Of a stretch of 64,000 nucleotides of DNA, positions 32,036-44,174 are shown one piece after another. Location of the stretch: positions 3,692,799-3,756,798 of the forward strand of contig CM042086.1 in the NCBI GenBank assembly GCA_023512835.1, read 5' to 3'. The notes under the pieces are model-generated. The model was not told the DNA's origin. It saw only the letters and a list, made by a program, of their open reading frames with translations, and did not search any database. Positions within the stretch are counted from its first letter, which is position 1. Every line of letters starts with the position of its first letter. Source of the stretch: Taxillus chinensis (Eukaryota; Streptophyta; Magnoliopsida; Santalales; Loranthaceae). Made by a program: the position numbers and the translations under genes.

Positions 32036-32476
32036 CAATTTATGATTGGCATGAGATTATTTTTCCTAATTTGTGATGACAGGCTTTTAAGAAGCGAAGG
32101 GGTAGTTTTTTTTTTTTCATCTTGTGAGGTGCAGGTTTCATTTAATTTTGTGGTGCGTGTATACATTTTCTCATTGATATGAAGTGCAATTGCCTTAACA
32201 GCGTGTGTTGCATTTAGTATTATCGAGTTCAAATTGTTAATCTCGTGCAAAAACCATCAATTAAGTTAAGCGTTCATATTAGATGTGGATATTTCTACAT
32301 TGCTAGAAAGAAGCCAAACTTTTGCATGAAAATGTCACATCTGCAATTCTACATACAATCATACTACAATAACAAATAAACAAATAAACAAATAAACAAA
32401 TAAAAGCTCAAAGCCTTTTAAGCCAATGTCCAACTTTCCTTCGAAATAAAATTGAAAATAAATGACGGCGAATTCA

Positions 32477-32800
32477 CTAGACAATTTTGCAGATATCTTC
32501 ATAGTTAAAAGTCTGCAGCAAACGTCCATCATAGATTCCCTTTTCAATCACCACCTTTGCATAAAAACCACCTGTACTGAAGGCAACCTAGCATTTGACC
32601 CGCAGTAAGCCCCATTAACAATCCGAACAAGACCACCAATTTTGGGAATCACAGTTTTCCAGCATTTGAATTTCCCCTACATATTTATCTATAACTTTAA
32701 TTACAGCTCCCTTTTGCTTGTAGTACCCCTTCTCCACTAGAGCTCTGCTCATAACCTTCATAATTATTCCCTCACATAACCAATAGTCCTTCCTGAAGAG
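32477..32800 (-). pseudogene. KIN17 C-terminal fragment
   Basis: KIN17 is a conserved nuclear DNA/RNA-binding protein whose C-terminus holds SH3-like/KOW folds. On the minus strand three frames read LCEGIIMKVMSRALVEKGYY, KQKGAVIKVIDKYVGEIQML (about 32,790-32,680), then TVIPKIGGLVRIVNGAYCGS NARL, then AKVVIEKGIYDGRLLQTFNY EDICKIV and a stop at 32,477. This matches the end of plant KIN17. Defects: an internal deletion of about 15-20 codons after QMLE, frameshifts on both sides of the GGLVRIVNG block, and no N-terminal zinc finger. No intron interrupts the fragment, consistent with a retrocopy but not proof. Confidence 0.75.
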
Positions 32801-32997
32801 AAGTATTTTTTAGCTACATTACGGCATCTTACATCTGCACAGCCGGGTTTGTAAGTCACTGAAGAGAAGTATTTTTTTCAGGCCATCGAGGGGGCTAGTA
32901 TAGTGGCATGGGATGAGGGGGGGGGGGGGGGGGCTACTAGACAGCGTAAAAGCATGCAGGGTCGACCGGATCTGTGATTTTTTTCAATTCATTGATG

Positions 32998-33250
32998 GTT
33001 GCAGAGGATGGAAGCGTTGGTGGTGACGATGATGGGGGCGATGACGATGGGGGCGACGACGATGGGCAGAGCGGCGAGACAATCGCAGAGGAGGAGGCGG
33101 CGTAAATAGAGGGACGGAGAGACAGTTGCAGAGGAGGGAAGCGTTGGTGGCGATGATGGGCGATGACGATGGGGGCGACGACGATGGGCAGAGCGGCGAG
33201 ACGAAGAGACGGTCGCAGACACGCAGAGGAGGGGACGACGAGATTTTTTG
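32998..33250. repeat. Two tandem copies of a 127-bp GC-rich unit
   Basis: GTTGCAGAGGAKGGAAGCGT begins at 32,998 and again at 33,125. Within each unit GGGGGCGAYGACGATG recurs. The minus-strand frame over it gives only Ser/Pro/Ala repeats, which I take as a by-product. A poly-G run lies just before (about 32,917-32,933). Confidence 0.75.
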
Positions 33251-33407
33251 TCAGTCGAAGAAACAATCGTGAGAGAGAGGAGGGACCGACGCTTGCTTGT
33301 TTTTTAATTTTCAATCCAACGGATATTATTGAGGCTTATAGATCGGACGGCTTCAATATCAGTTCTCACATTAAGGAGGTTGGCCGCAGGTTCGCAATGT
33401 ATCATAA

Positions 33408-33411
<4 letters not shown>

Positions 33412-33446
<35 letters not shown>
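33412..33446. repeat. (CT)n-(AT)n microsatellite
   Basis: CT repeats followed by TATATA at the left border of the foldback element. Confidence 0.85.
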
Positions 33447-33643
33447 GTAAATAAAAAAGGAGTGCGATGAGTGTAAGCATGATCATAATTGTTTGATCAT
33501 GATTAAACGGCTCATATCCCACTTTCATTTAATTATTCATTTATTTTCTATTACAATTAAATTAAAGTACAATCTAAGCCGTTTAAGCATGATTGAATGG
33601 CTATGATCACACTTGTGCTCATTATACTCTTTTTTTATTTATC
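33447..33643. mobile_element. Foldback MITE (~197 bp)
   Basis: The left arm (GTAAATAAAAAAGGAGTGCG through TTAAACGGCT) and the reverse complement of the right arm (GATAAATAAAAAAAGAGTAT through TTAAACGGCT) align over about 68 bp, leaving a short AT-rich loop. It sits in a TA-rich tract, typical of foldback or Stowaway-like insertion. Non-coding. Confidence 0.7.
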
Positions 33644-33713
33644 AATTTCATATATATATATATATATGGTTTTGCTAAAATGAGAATTTAAGGCCAAATT
33701 CTTATTATGAGCA

Positions 33714-33920
33714 CTTTAATCTGGACCATTGGTTGTAATATCCAATGGTCCAGATTAAAGTTCTACAGTTAAATAAAAGTTTAATTTGAACCATTGATTG
33801 TAATATCCAATGGTCCATATAAAAGTTCTATAGCAAAGTTAAAACCAAATTAAAGTTTAATTTGGACCATTTGTTAAATTATCTAATGATCCAGATTAAA
33901 GTTATCACGATCAGAATTTG
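33714..33920. repeat. Hairpin array: perfect 19-bp stem plus diverged tandem copies
   Basis: CTTTAATCTGGACCATTGG (33,714-33,732) and its exact reverse complement (33,742-33,760) surround a 9-nt loop. Two further diverged units (near 33,780 and 33,858) repeat the TTTAATTTGRACCATT / CCAATGGTCC pattern about every 70 bp. Confidence 0.85.
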
Positions 33921-34219
33921 ACCTCACGTTTTTTATGTAGTATGACTATAAAACAATTATATTTTCTCTTTCCTCCTTTTTCCTTTTTAATTTCTTTTTC
34001 CTCTTTTTTTGTTTTAATGAATTAAAAAATACTTAACAAATAATATTTTAATGAAATAGTACAATTAAATTGTTAAATATAGTCTAAAAAATGTGCTCTA
34101 AAAAGTGAGTTGTTAAAATAACAAAAAATATATTTTTGGTTATTTTAAATAATCAAATTTGAAGAGATTGTTGTGAATGTTCTTATCATCATATTTCTCA
34201 TTATCTTTCTTATGACAAT

Positions 34220-35793
34220 ATCTCTCCTGTCTATCATTTATTTATTGGCAAGCTCAACTATTTCTTATTCTATATTTAAAGCTCTACATAATCCTAAATG
34301 GGTTACGACTATGCAAATTGAAATGGCTACCTTATCTTGTTTCCTTACTACAGGGGGAGAGCAATGTTAGTTGTAAATGGATTTTCATTATCAAGTATCT
34401 CGTTGATGGATCAGTTGACCATTATAAAGCTCATTTAGTTACCAAGGGGTTTACACATTCTGGGTAAGCATTTTGGGGCTATATTTGCTCCTGTTGCTAA
34501 ACTAACTTTTATGTATCTTCTTCATTTCCTTAGATGCTTCCTATTCTTGGTCACTCTATTAACTTGATGTCAAGAACGAAATTCTATATGGTGATCTAAG
34601 TGAAACTATTTATATGGCTCCTCCACCTAGTTTTCAGGCAAAAGGGAGTATTTTGGGATGGTGTTCTAGTTATGCAAATCCTCATACGATTTGAAGCAAT
34701 CTACATGAGCATGGTTTGGTTGCTTCATTTACGTTATCTTCTTCACGGGTTTTGTTTAATGTCATTTTGATAACACTCTTTATTTGTGAAATTCTATGGG
34801 CCAATGCATTATCTTAATATTTTATATGGATGGTATTATTCTTACAGGAATTGCATTATTGGCATTACTCAAAACAATAAAGACATGAGCTAAGCTTTTG
34901 ATATTAAGGACCTAGGCAATCTTAAATATTTTTGGGGGGTTGAGGTAGCATGCTTATGATAAGGGATTTCTTTATCACAAAGGAAATGAATGCTTTACCT
35001 ACTTAAGGATAATACACACACACAAGTATGCCAAGGTGTGAGCCTGCTAGTACTCCTATGGATCAAAATGTCAAACTCACATCAAATTTTGGTGATTTAT
35101 TAGAGGATCCTAGTATGTATCAACATCTTGTGGGGTCTCATTTATTTGGTTAACATTAGACCTAATTTGAATTTTTTTTGTGTTAGTGTTGTAAGTTAGT
35201 TTATATATGCTCTTGTTTATAAGAGCTTGATGTTATGAATCATATTTTGAGATATCCAAAGAAATTTCTAGGTTTTGGATTATTTTTCATAACTAGTTTT
35301 CAAGCTAGCCTATCTTATTATACAAATGTTGACTACGTAAGATCTAGAATAGATTGATATTATACCTCATGCCTTTGTACTTTATATTGTGATGATCTTA
35401 TCTCATAGAAAAGTAAAATGCATTGTTTCTCGGTCCTCTGCTAAGATTGAATATCATGCCACAGAACAAGGCTCTTGTGAGATTCGTTGGTTTCATTTCA
35501 TTTTGGTAGAATTAGGATTTAAAGAAACTAGACTAACTTCTTTGCTATGTGATAAAAAATATTCCACTGTGTTATCTTTCGACTTCGTCCGTTATGAATG
35601 TACTAATCATATTAAGGTGGACACACATGTCATTCAAGAAAACATTAGGACTGGTATTATAAGTTCCTCCTTTGTCTCTTATTCTCAACGATTAGCAGAC
35701 ATATTCATCATATTAGTGGGTCCATTCTTACTTCGATCATCTTTTGCCAAGCTTCGTTTATTTTATATATTAATTCCAACTTGAGGGAGAGTA
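34220..35793 (+). pseudogene. Decayed Copia reverse transcriptase-RNase H
   Basis: Starts KALHNPKWVTTMQIEMATLS-like (FKALHNPKWVTTMQIEMATL), continues KWIFIIKYLVDGSVDHYKAH in another frame, LDVKNEILYGDLSETIYMAP near 34,565 and a GIEVA..GISLSQRK block near 34,940. RNase H survives as an open frame at 35,389-35,784: SHRKVKCIVSRSSAKIEYHA, then VELGFKETRLTSLLCDKKYS and HIKVDTHVIQENIRTGII, where the usual D-N-x-S/A of the active site reads CDKKYS. Numerous stops. Ends at a polypurine tract TTGAGGGAGAG (35,781-35,791) before a short LTR. Confidence 0.75.
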
Positions 35794-35794
35794 T

Positions 35795-35945
35795 TGAAAT
35801 ATATAAATATATAAATATAAGAATATGATATATGTAATTGAAGGTATATACTCTATGATTATTTTTAATTGTTTGTATATATAATTCATGGTTAAGTCAA
35901 TCATGAATTCCCTCTCTATTATTTCTTTATTTCCTTATTTCTACA
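35795..35945 (+). repeat. Presumed 3' LTR of the Copia remnant
   Basis: Begins TGAAATATATAAATA right after the polypurine tract and ends TTATTTCTACA, typical Copia LTR borders. No matching 5' LTR was found, so the element is 5'-truncated. Confidence 0.5.
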
Positions 35946-36091
35946 TTATCTCATGGTTAAGGTAAGCTATTTAATTAAATTATTATCTTATTTTATATAT
36001 ACATCTAGCTTAAAGATGGCAATATTGTCCCACCCCACCCCGATTTGATCCACTCCGATAAGTTATTGAGTCGGGTTTGGGTCTTACATAA

Positions 36092-39000
36092 TGTAAAGAC
36101 TCGTATTTGAGTAGTATTGAGAGATAGCCATTTTATGGGCATGCAACTATCTAGACGGTAGTGTAGTCGTCGATGAGAGTATTTTGACTGTACCTGGGCC
36201 CGATTCCGAGTCGGGGACCCATTTGACCAGATTGTTGACTTTTTGGGGTTTATTGGTTGACTTTGCGTTTGGGCGGTCAGTTGAGTGTGATAATATCTGC
36301 TTAGTGTTGTGCTCGTCATTTCGAGCGTTTTGACATTAACAATTCTTCCAATAAAAAATTTTAAAAATGAATATATAAACATTACAATAGAGATGTCATA
36401 TTTAATAGCCATTAATCTTTTATATAAAAAATCAAAATATTGGCTTAAATTATATTTGTCATCATTTTAAAAAATATTTTATAATCATTGGATTAACTAA
36501 AATTATTGCAAAATTACTAAATTGACCTATAGAGAGAGAGAGAGAGAACCTTTTCCTTCTAGCCTCATTGCTGGGGTGGGGGGGGGGAGGGGGTTTTTTG
36601 GGAGGGGGAAAGGGCAAAGGTCCAAATCGATCCGCCGCTGAATTTATCAAACCGTGAAACCGAACAAGAATCGGTTTGGTTTGGTTTAAATCAATAATAT
36701 ATCGGTTGGTTTGGTTTGAGATTTTAAAACCGCGGTTTAAACCAAACCGAACCGATAATGTTATTATTTACTTATTTTATATTTTTATTTTATGTTTTGG
36801 ATTTATTTATTTAAGATTGTTTGTTAATACTTGATATGTTATATTTGTGAATTATATTATCAAATTTTGAGACTTATAATTATAAATTTAATATGTATAA
36901 ATATTGATAGCTTACACACTTTTTTTATATCATTTTAATTTTAAGAATTCAAAAATTTATGAATTAAAGCTGACTCAAATCGATCCAAACTAATAATAAT
37001 CCAAACCGCCGTTAAAACCAAACCAAACCGAAAAGTTCGCGGTTTGGTTTGGTCCTAGAAAAGTGTTGGTTTGGTTTGATTTTTTTTTTGTTCAAACCGA
37101 AACACATCAAATTGGTTTGAAAAATGACTTAAATCAATATAAACCGACGAGGGGGGGGGGGCTGTTTTTTCATTTGTTGTCTATTTTTTTTTTTTCAAAC
37201 TATTATCTCATTGGTTTGGTTTTAAATGAGAAAATGGAAGGATTTGAGATTTGTGACACTAAGAGAGATGGGGGGATATTGAAAAAAAGTAAAAATTATT
37301 AATTTAATAAAAATTGAGCTCAATTTGGAGTTCGTGACCTCGAGAGGTCAATTATTGCGTTCGGGAGATCAATTATTGCTGGGAGGCTAATTATTGGTAG
37401 CAATATATAAAAATGAAGAAACCGCCTTATCCCTTAAAATTGTTTGGTGCGTGCGTGTTTGAATAAGAGAGAGAGAGAGGGGGGGAAGGTGAAGAGCTTC
37501 CTTTGGTGATTTTGGGGCGATTGGAGCTCGTGGATCACAAATAATCTTCCCAGGTAGGTGTCCTTAAACCTCTTATCTTGATTCTGTCTTTTAATATGCA
37601 TGAATTTATCATGATTTATGAATTTGAGCATGAACCCTAGGTTTTGGGAAAAACCCAATTTTGGGGTTAGATATAATGATTTAGCATAAGATTTGTGGTT
37701 AAGAACTAATTTATATCAGTTTGGATATGTAATTTTGTACTCTGTTTAGTAAAACGCGTGTTTGTGAGTACCTGAGGTTGCTGGGTTGATTCTAGACGAA
37801 AAATAGGCCAAAAACGATGATGAACAGTACCCTGGGCGAACTAAAGGGTCGAAGTTCGTAGTCCGCAGCTATAGAGTCAGCAGCTGTGGAGTCAGCAGCT
37901 TCGTTAGTCCGGATCAGCAGCAGTGATCCGTAGCATCCATTCCGCAGCATCAATCCGCGAAGCAGCGTGATCCGCAGCCTTCAACTACACTGTCTGGCCG
38001 CACCTGGACATTTACATTGTAAATAACGAAATACCCCCCATTTGAATTCAAAGAAAAATACTAGAAAAATAAATTTTCACTCCTTCAAAATGTGAAAATT
38101 GGGATTTAGTGTAAAATCTCGGAAAAATCCAGTTTTTCGTAGAGGTGAATTTTTGAAAAGTAGGGTTAGACATCTCAGAAAAATCTCCAAAAATCAGATT
38201 ATCTTAATTATAATATAGAGATCCAATGCCGGGACTTTTTATTGCAAAAAAATAGCTGATATGGGTATCTCTTTCCTTAGTCAGGGAATGAGGATCGACT
38301 TGTGAAGACTGGCTATGGTTCTAAAGGGAGTGTTGTACACCTTAAGACCATATTGGTGTTGGTATGATTGGTTTGTGGATTTGGGACTTAGGTTCCATGA
38401 CTTGTTGGCTTCTCACCGTGATGCACTGATGGTGCTATGTGGTTGACGTGGCAGGCATATGCGCCGATGGCAGGCCTGTGTGGCGAATGTGGGCGGGCAT
38501 ATTGCGCTGTGGACAAGCTAAGGCCTAAGTGAGCCGTTGAGCTCGTGGAGCTAGGGCTGAGTGCCCTGAGTTGGGATCCCGTGGAGGATTGTGGATAGGC
38601 TGTCCTGTGTGGGCAGGCTAGGTCCTAATATTTGTTTGCAGGCTGAGTCCTGATGATTGTGCACACTACACAGTGCACAAGTACACAGAGCATGTAGTAT
38701 AGACTTGTATGTTTGCATGATGTGGAGTATTGGGGTCACCTACTGAGCTTGTCGCTCACTCCTACTTGTTATTTCTCCTTTTCAGGTGTGACCCAAAACT
38801 AGTGGAGGACTTTCTTCCTGGAGGATGTGCCCACTACTCTGATGTATGAGTCCTGTATTTTGTATTGTATTATGTGTTATATCCCGTACATAGGTCCGTG
38901 GACAGTTGTATTTGCCTACTGTTTATGATGTGATGTCTGTATGACTATTTGACTCATTGTATGCATGTTGATATATGGGAAAGTACAGGATTACCCTTGA

Positions 39001-39148
39001 CGTATGATTGTACAGAGTTGCATGATTGAGACAGCACCCGTGGTGTAGTCTTTATTAGTGCTAGTCACCAACCCCTTGACCTTTCGGGTGCGGGCAAGGG
39101 GATGTCATGTTCCTGGTTCCGGGTTCCTTGGAATTTGGGGGTGTGACA
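36092..39148 (+). mobile_element. LTR-like element, TG..CA ends, CATAA TSD (solo LTR?)
   Basis: Begins TGTAAAGACTCG and ends GGGGGTGTGACA, with the 5-bp duplication CATAA at 36,087-36,091 and 39,149-39,153. TG..CA ends with a 5-bp TSD are the mark of retroviral-type integration. No internal LTR pair, primer-binding site or coding domain was seen, so a large solo LTR (about 2.5 kb without the nested MITE) or a LARD is likely. Splice-like borders occur at 37,554 (CCCAG|GTAGGT) and 38,785 (TTTTCAG|GTGTGA), with a purine-rich leader before the first. Non-coding. Confidence 0.65.
36590..37160 (-). mobile_element. CGGTTTGGTTT-type hAT MITE, copy 1
   Basis: The reverse complement matches 59,230-59,738 over its length, including the CGGTTTGGTTTGG-rich arms and the central AT-rich block around ATTATCAAATTTTGAGAC. 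Both ends run into poly-G tracts, so boundaries are approximate. Nested within the LTR-like element. Confidence 0.7.
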
Positions 39149-39315
39149 CATAATCCACTCTAATCTGGTATTTTTAAATAAATGTAAGATAAAAAAATTC
39201 CGACCCACCCCGAACTGCCCAAACCACCTGGGTAGGACGGGATCACAACGGGACTATACATGTTCGGGTCAGATAATACCCGAGCCCGACCCGACCCGAT
39301 CCGTTGTCATCTCTA

Positions 39316-41355
39316 ATCTAACTATAATGAATGAGTGAATGAGATACCCTAAGGTTTCATTCTCTTAGTTACTACATAACATTTATTCTCGTATGTAAAA
39401 TCTATAATTTTTACTTTGATTTTGTTTTTAAAGCCCTAATAAATAAGTATGGTTCCAACGAGACAATTTTTGGTAGGCGATAAAAGTTATACTAATAGGA
39501 CTGATAGCAACACTTAATACTCACAACATACACAATAAATGAGGATGCCAATTTATTTGGCCTATGAATAAAATATGATAATACTCTAAGAAGGGTGTTA
39601 TATATGATGGGTTAAACTTGTAAGAGTGCTTTTTTTTTTTGGAATAGTTATGAGTTTGTCATTATATTTTCTATTATATGTTATAACACCATTCTCACCC
39701 AACTTAATTATGGAATATTCTCACCATTCTCACCCAAATTTATTGTCTCTTTTTAGAATAGTTATGGAAGTTATAGTTTAGTAAAAACATGTAACCAACT
39801 TAATTGTCTTAACTTCAAGTTTTATTTTTTTATCATAAGGTATAAGCTCACAATAATCATGTTGATATGGATGTATTACAATATGTGCAAGTGAGAGATA
39901 TTAGACGAACCCTAGTTTATGAGTTAGTTCTTAGTTATAGGCCTATTTCAGCTCCAACCAGTACACTCATACATAATAGGAAACTATTTGAATACTTTTT
40001 GCATCTTTAGGTTTCCATTTTAAAGATCAGGGTGGCATTATAAATATTCTTTCTATATTCGGGTCTAGAATATGTATCCCATGATATTGTGTTGTAGTTA
40101 AAATTAAACATTTTTAGCTATTTTCTTTTTATCTAATTGTCAAACACAATTTGTCATTCTTTTTAGAGATCATGTATTAGATTATTTTGACTATGAGCAT
40201 TCTTTCAATCAGATGCTTATGCTCCTTTACATTTCAATAGGTATGTATCGAAATCAATTACATATAATTCCAACATTTACATTTTATACCTTTCTATTCA
40301 ATATAATTGTCCATAGATATAATGTTATTGTAGGCATAAATTCTTTATTTTTTGTGATAGGTCGATTGTTTGAATCCAAATGCCATCACCAAAGCTATAA
40401 TTTGTCTAAAAATGGTCTCTCAAATTCGATCGGTCTCTTTTAAGTCACTTATATAATAAACAAAATTGAATTTTTACTTTAGGTTGAGAAGGGTTTTATC
40501 TTATTTTTATTTTTATTTGTTTCACTTTAGTAATTTTCATGTGCACTTTCTCAAATAACTCAACCTCATATTAGAAAAGGACCATCAATACTAAGACAAT
40601 AAGAATTTGAAACCATGTGAACATTTTCCATTAATAGTATAAATGATTGACAATTGCATTTTAGATTTCATTTTACAACTTGTTTTTGTACTTATTGTGT
40701 ACAAGTTCTATTGTCATTCTTGCACATTGGAGTGGACAGGTACATATATACTTCTTTCATGTACAAGTGATTGCAAACCATGGACCAACTGAAAGTTTAA
40801 GACCAATTTGGCATTGGAGATTTTTAATTCATTATCAAAAAACATGGGAACAGAGACCATTGGAACCATACATAGCTTGTTCTTAGCATATAACTAACTG
40901 CCTGCAACATGTATTGTTGTTGTAACACCTAAAGTTCTTAGTGTCAATACACTATTCGTTGTCAACAATGGTACGCCTCTTTATGATCATGGCCTTTGGG
41001 TGACTTTTTGTTTATGATAATAGTTTGGATCAGTCCTGTTTGTGCTGTGGAGTTCAATTCTCACTAGGATTAGTAAACTAGGGAAGTGATAAAACAAAAA
41101 AAAGATCCATTTTTCCAATGGAAGGTATATAGAATTGTTTTTTTTTGAAAGTATAATAAATAAGCCATTAATAAGTTCACTCAAAGGAATAAAGATTTGA
41201 ACATTCTAGTTAAGAGGTACTCTTTTCCTCATTTTATTTTATATTTGGATAATTTGTTTACCCAATTTAATTGTTTAATTTATTTTTTATGCACTACCTT
41301 TTTTTGGGACATATTTTACCAAACTATCTTTCTTTGATTTGGATAAAATTTGGAC
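39316..41355. other. AT-rich intergenic DNA, nothing recognised
   Basis: Short open frames at 40,213-40,443 and 40,680-40,886 have no recognisable domain. A near-direct repeat of TTCTCACCCAA occurs at about 39,695 and 39,727. Confidence 0.45.
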
Positions 41356-41358
41356 TAG

Positions 41359-41592
41359 GGATGGCAAAATCAATCCGGGCTGCTTTGATTCGATTTAACC
41401 CATCCCGACAAGCTTTAAATCTTATCCGATTCGCTCTGATCCAAGTTTTTAAAAAAATTATAAGGTAAAAATACCAATCCGACTTACCCGTCTTGACCCG
41501 AACTATCCAAATCCCAAATCAAATTTGGATCGGAATTCTGCCTATTCAAGTCGAATAGTATTTGAATCCAATCCAATCCATTACTATCCTGG
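41359..41592. mobile_element. Short hAT-type MITE
   Basis: TAGGGATGGCAAAATCAATC at the left and reversed CCAGGATAGTAATGGATTGG at the right give imperfect termini of the TAGGGATGGCAA type. A shared GGAC flank is too short to call a TSD. Confidence 0.45.
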
Positions 41593-44140
41593 ACAGCTAT
41601 TGTAGTAACTTTTTCTTTATTTGTGCTAATTAAAAAGCCAATGTAAACAAACGAAGTAAACTACAAATAAATTCAGGTCCGCGTGATATATATATATATA
41701 TATAAACGTGTTGCAAGATTGGCACGGAAAATGTTGAATGCCAATGCAATCTTTAGATATTCTCTTGAGAGGGTTTTTATGAAGCGAGTTCAATAAGTTT
41801 TACTTATTTTTCTCAGAGAAATGTCAGCACATATATTATATAAAGAACAGTAAGTTGAGAATATAGACAAGTTTGGAGAGCCCGTGAATCAAAATTTACA
41901 AAGAATATAGAATAATAAAAGATGTTCTTTTAAAGAGTGTTGAGATCTAAATTGGGTCACCGGAGCATTGAACAATACTATAAAAGAGAGATTCTTTGAA
42001 CTTGATCAATAATTTGCTTCATTTTGAATTATCAACCCACCTAAGGTCCTAACCCCTATATATATTCCATGAAAACAAAACAAAGAATCTTGGTGGGTGT
42101 GGGGTTTGAAACGTGGTAATGCTCTTATGAGCAAATAATTTAAGTTGAAAATTGGGGAATGCCATGGATTTTGAATTATAGAATTCGCAGGATTAATCAC
42201 ACCAGAACCAAACCAAACTGGCCCTTTTTGGACCATATATTATAAGCTGGTAGCTACAACATGTAGTGTGCATTTTTAAATAGTTGAAAGTAATTTAATA
42301 AGAACTCAAAGTCAATGTTTAGAAGAGTCGGTGGTGTTGTTCACATGAAAAATTTTCAGTTCATACTTTTTTGAATAAATATTTTGTATAGTTTTATTGT
42401 TTTGGAATCGAACTCCAGCTATTAATATGCTATGACACCCTACAAACACAAATTTGTTGGAGACGCGTTAGGAGAAGTCATCCAAAAAGTGAAATGGCAG
42501 CTTGGCAAGTCAATAGAATTCGTACATCGTTCATCCATGGTCATTACTAAAGAGTTATTTTGATTTTCATATTCTTTTGTTATCATTTTTAATTTTTATT
42601 GGAATTCATGTTATATTTTAAAATTTAAAAATAATTTCTGAAAAAAAAATTATATTTAAAAAATCGTATATTTTTTAAAAATTGAGTGCAATAAAATTTG
42701 AAAAAAATAGTGAACTAGATAATAAATTAGAGCAAAAGTTCAGGTGTTTATATTTGAAAACGTAAATAATTTTTAAAACGTGTTTTAAAAACTAAAATTT
42801 TAAATTAATCATAATAAATTGCGATGAGACATGGGCTTTTAGAATTTATCGGGCCCTAAATTTTCATTTTCAAACTAGGCTGATTTGGAACTATCTTTTA
42901 GTTAATGGCAAACCCTAAAAGATCAAATGTTATATGGGAGTGGCTAAATATAGGATCAATTTGGTAATGACGTGGTTTTAAAATAAGTTATTTTTAGTTA
43001 TATTATGAAAAAAGTTACGTAAAAAGTAATAAATTATGATTTTAAAAATATTTTAAATTCAAATAATAGGTATTTGATAATCATAAATAAAATTATTATA
43101 AATATTTAAAAAGACAAAAATATTTTTATACCAATGGCCTTCACCACGACCCTATAGACTCACTTCTTCCACCACCACCCGTCATCTTCCCAATCTTCTG
43201 CAATTGCTCGAACCGAACTCAGTCCCTGCAAGGTAACAGCAACACTAACTTCCTCATCTTTGTTTTCCAGCCCTCCGATTCCCTCTCCTTCGTGGCAACC
43301 AAGCTCGCATATAAATAATATTATTCCGATAAGTACGTTATACGCGGTAAATGATTATTATGATAATCATCTCTAAATCTCTAATGTTATATACTTATTA
43401 TAACAAAAATAATTTTTCTACGGGTGAAGCCGGTGATGGCGAGTAGTGCTTTTTACAGTGAGTCTATAATAATTAATTTGAGGGTTAATATTGTTATTTT
43501 AAAAAAATTTAAATTACTTCCAGTAACTTATTTAAGTTATTTCTGCTTAAAAAAGCAAAATAATAATAATAATAATAGCTAGGTAGATATGATAATGGGG
43601 CGGGGCAGTGAATCCCCGCACCCTCTCCCGATCAAGTCATGGCCTGCCAACCCGCCAAGTTACGCCCTTCTCTTACCAGTGTATTCATATGCTTATATAT
43701 TAATATTAATAAAGTATGTATGATTTATTTTAAAAATAATAATAATTACAAAACATATATATTTATATTATATTAAAAAATAAATATATTATTATTATTT
43801 TAATATAAAATACAAATAAATAAATTAGATTGGAATTTAAATTTAAATTTATTAAAAAATTAATTTAAGATTAATCGATGTAATCAAATATTATTTAATT
43901 AAAAATATATTAATATGTAAACTAATAATATATATATACATATTATATTTATTACTAGTTGATTTGAAAGGATATATATATATATAGTCAAGGATATATA
44001 TTTATATATATATATATAAATATTAGATTAATATTCAACAAGTTTAAATTAAACTCTCTTTTAATTATAACTCATATACTGAACCGTCAAATATTAATCT
44101 AGTGACGTCACGTTTTTTTTTTAGCAAAATACACTCCTCA

Positions 44141-44174
<34 letters not shown>

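Larger units (their letters stand above)
36011..39315. mobile_element. hAT MITE split by an LTR-type insertion
   Basis: Outer arms 36,011-36,091 and 39,149-39,315. Left end TAAAGATGGCAATATTGTCC and reversed right end TAGAGATGACAACGGATCGG are the common plant hAT MITE termini (TAGAGATGGCAACGGG). Flanking 8-mers ATCTAGCT (36,003-36,010) and ATCTAACT (39,316-39,323) match at 7 of 8. Without the insertion it would be about 243 bp. Confidence 0.75.

Noticed and set aside
32937..33314. 125-aa minus ORF (Ser/Pro repeats)
   Set aside because: Translation of a 127-bp tandem DNA repeat with poly-G border; no domain.
36660..37080. GGTTTGGTTT-rich runs resembling telomeric repeat TTTAGGG
   Set aside because: The unit is CGGTTTGGTTT, not TTTAGGG, and it lies in the arms of a defined MITE family with a second copy at 59 kb.
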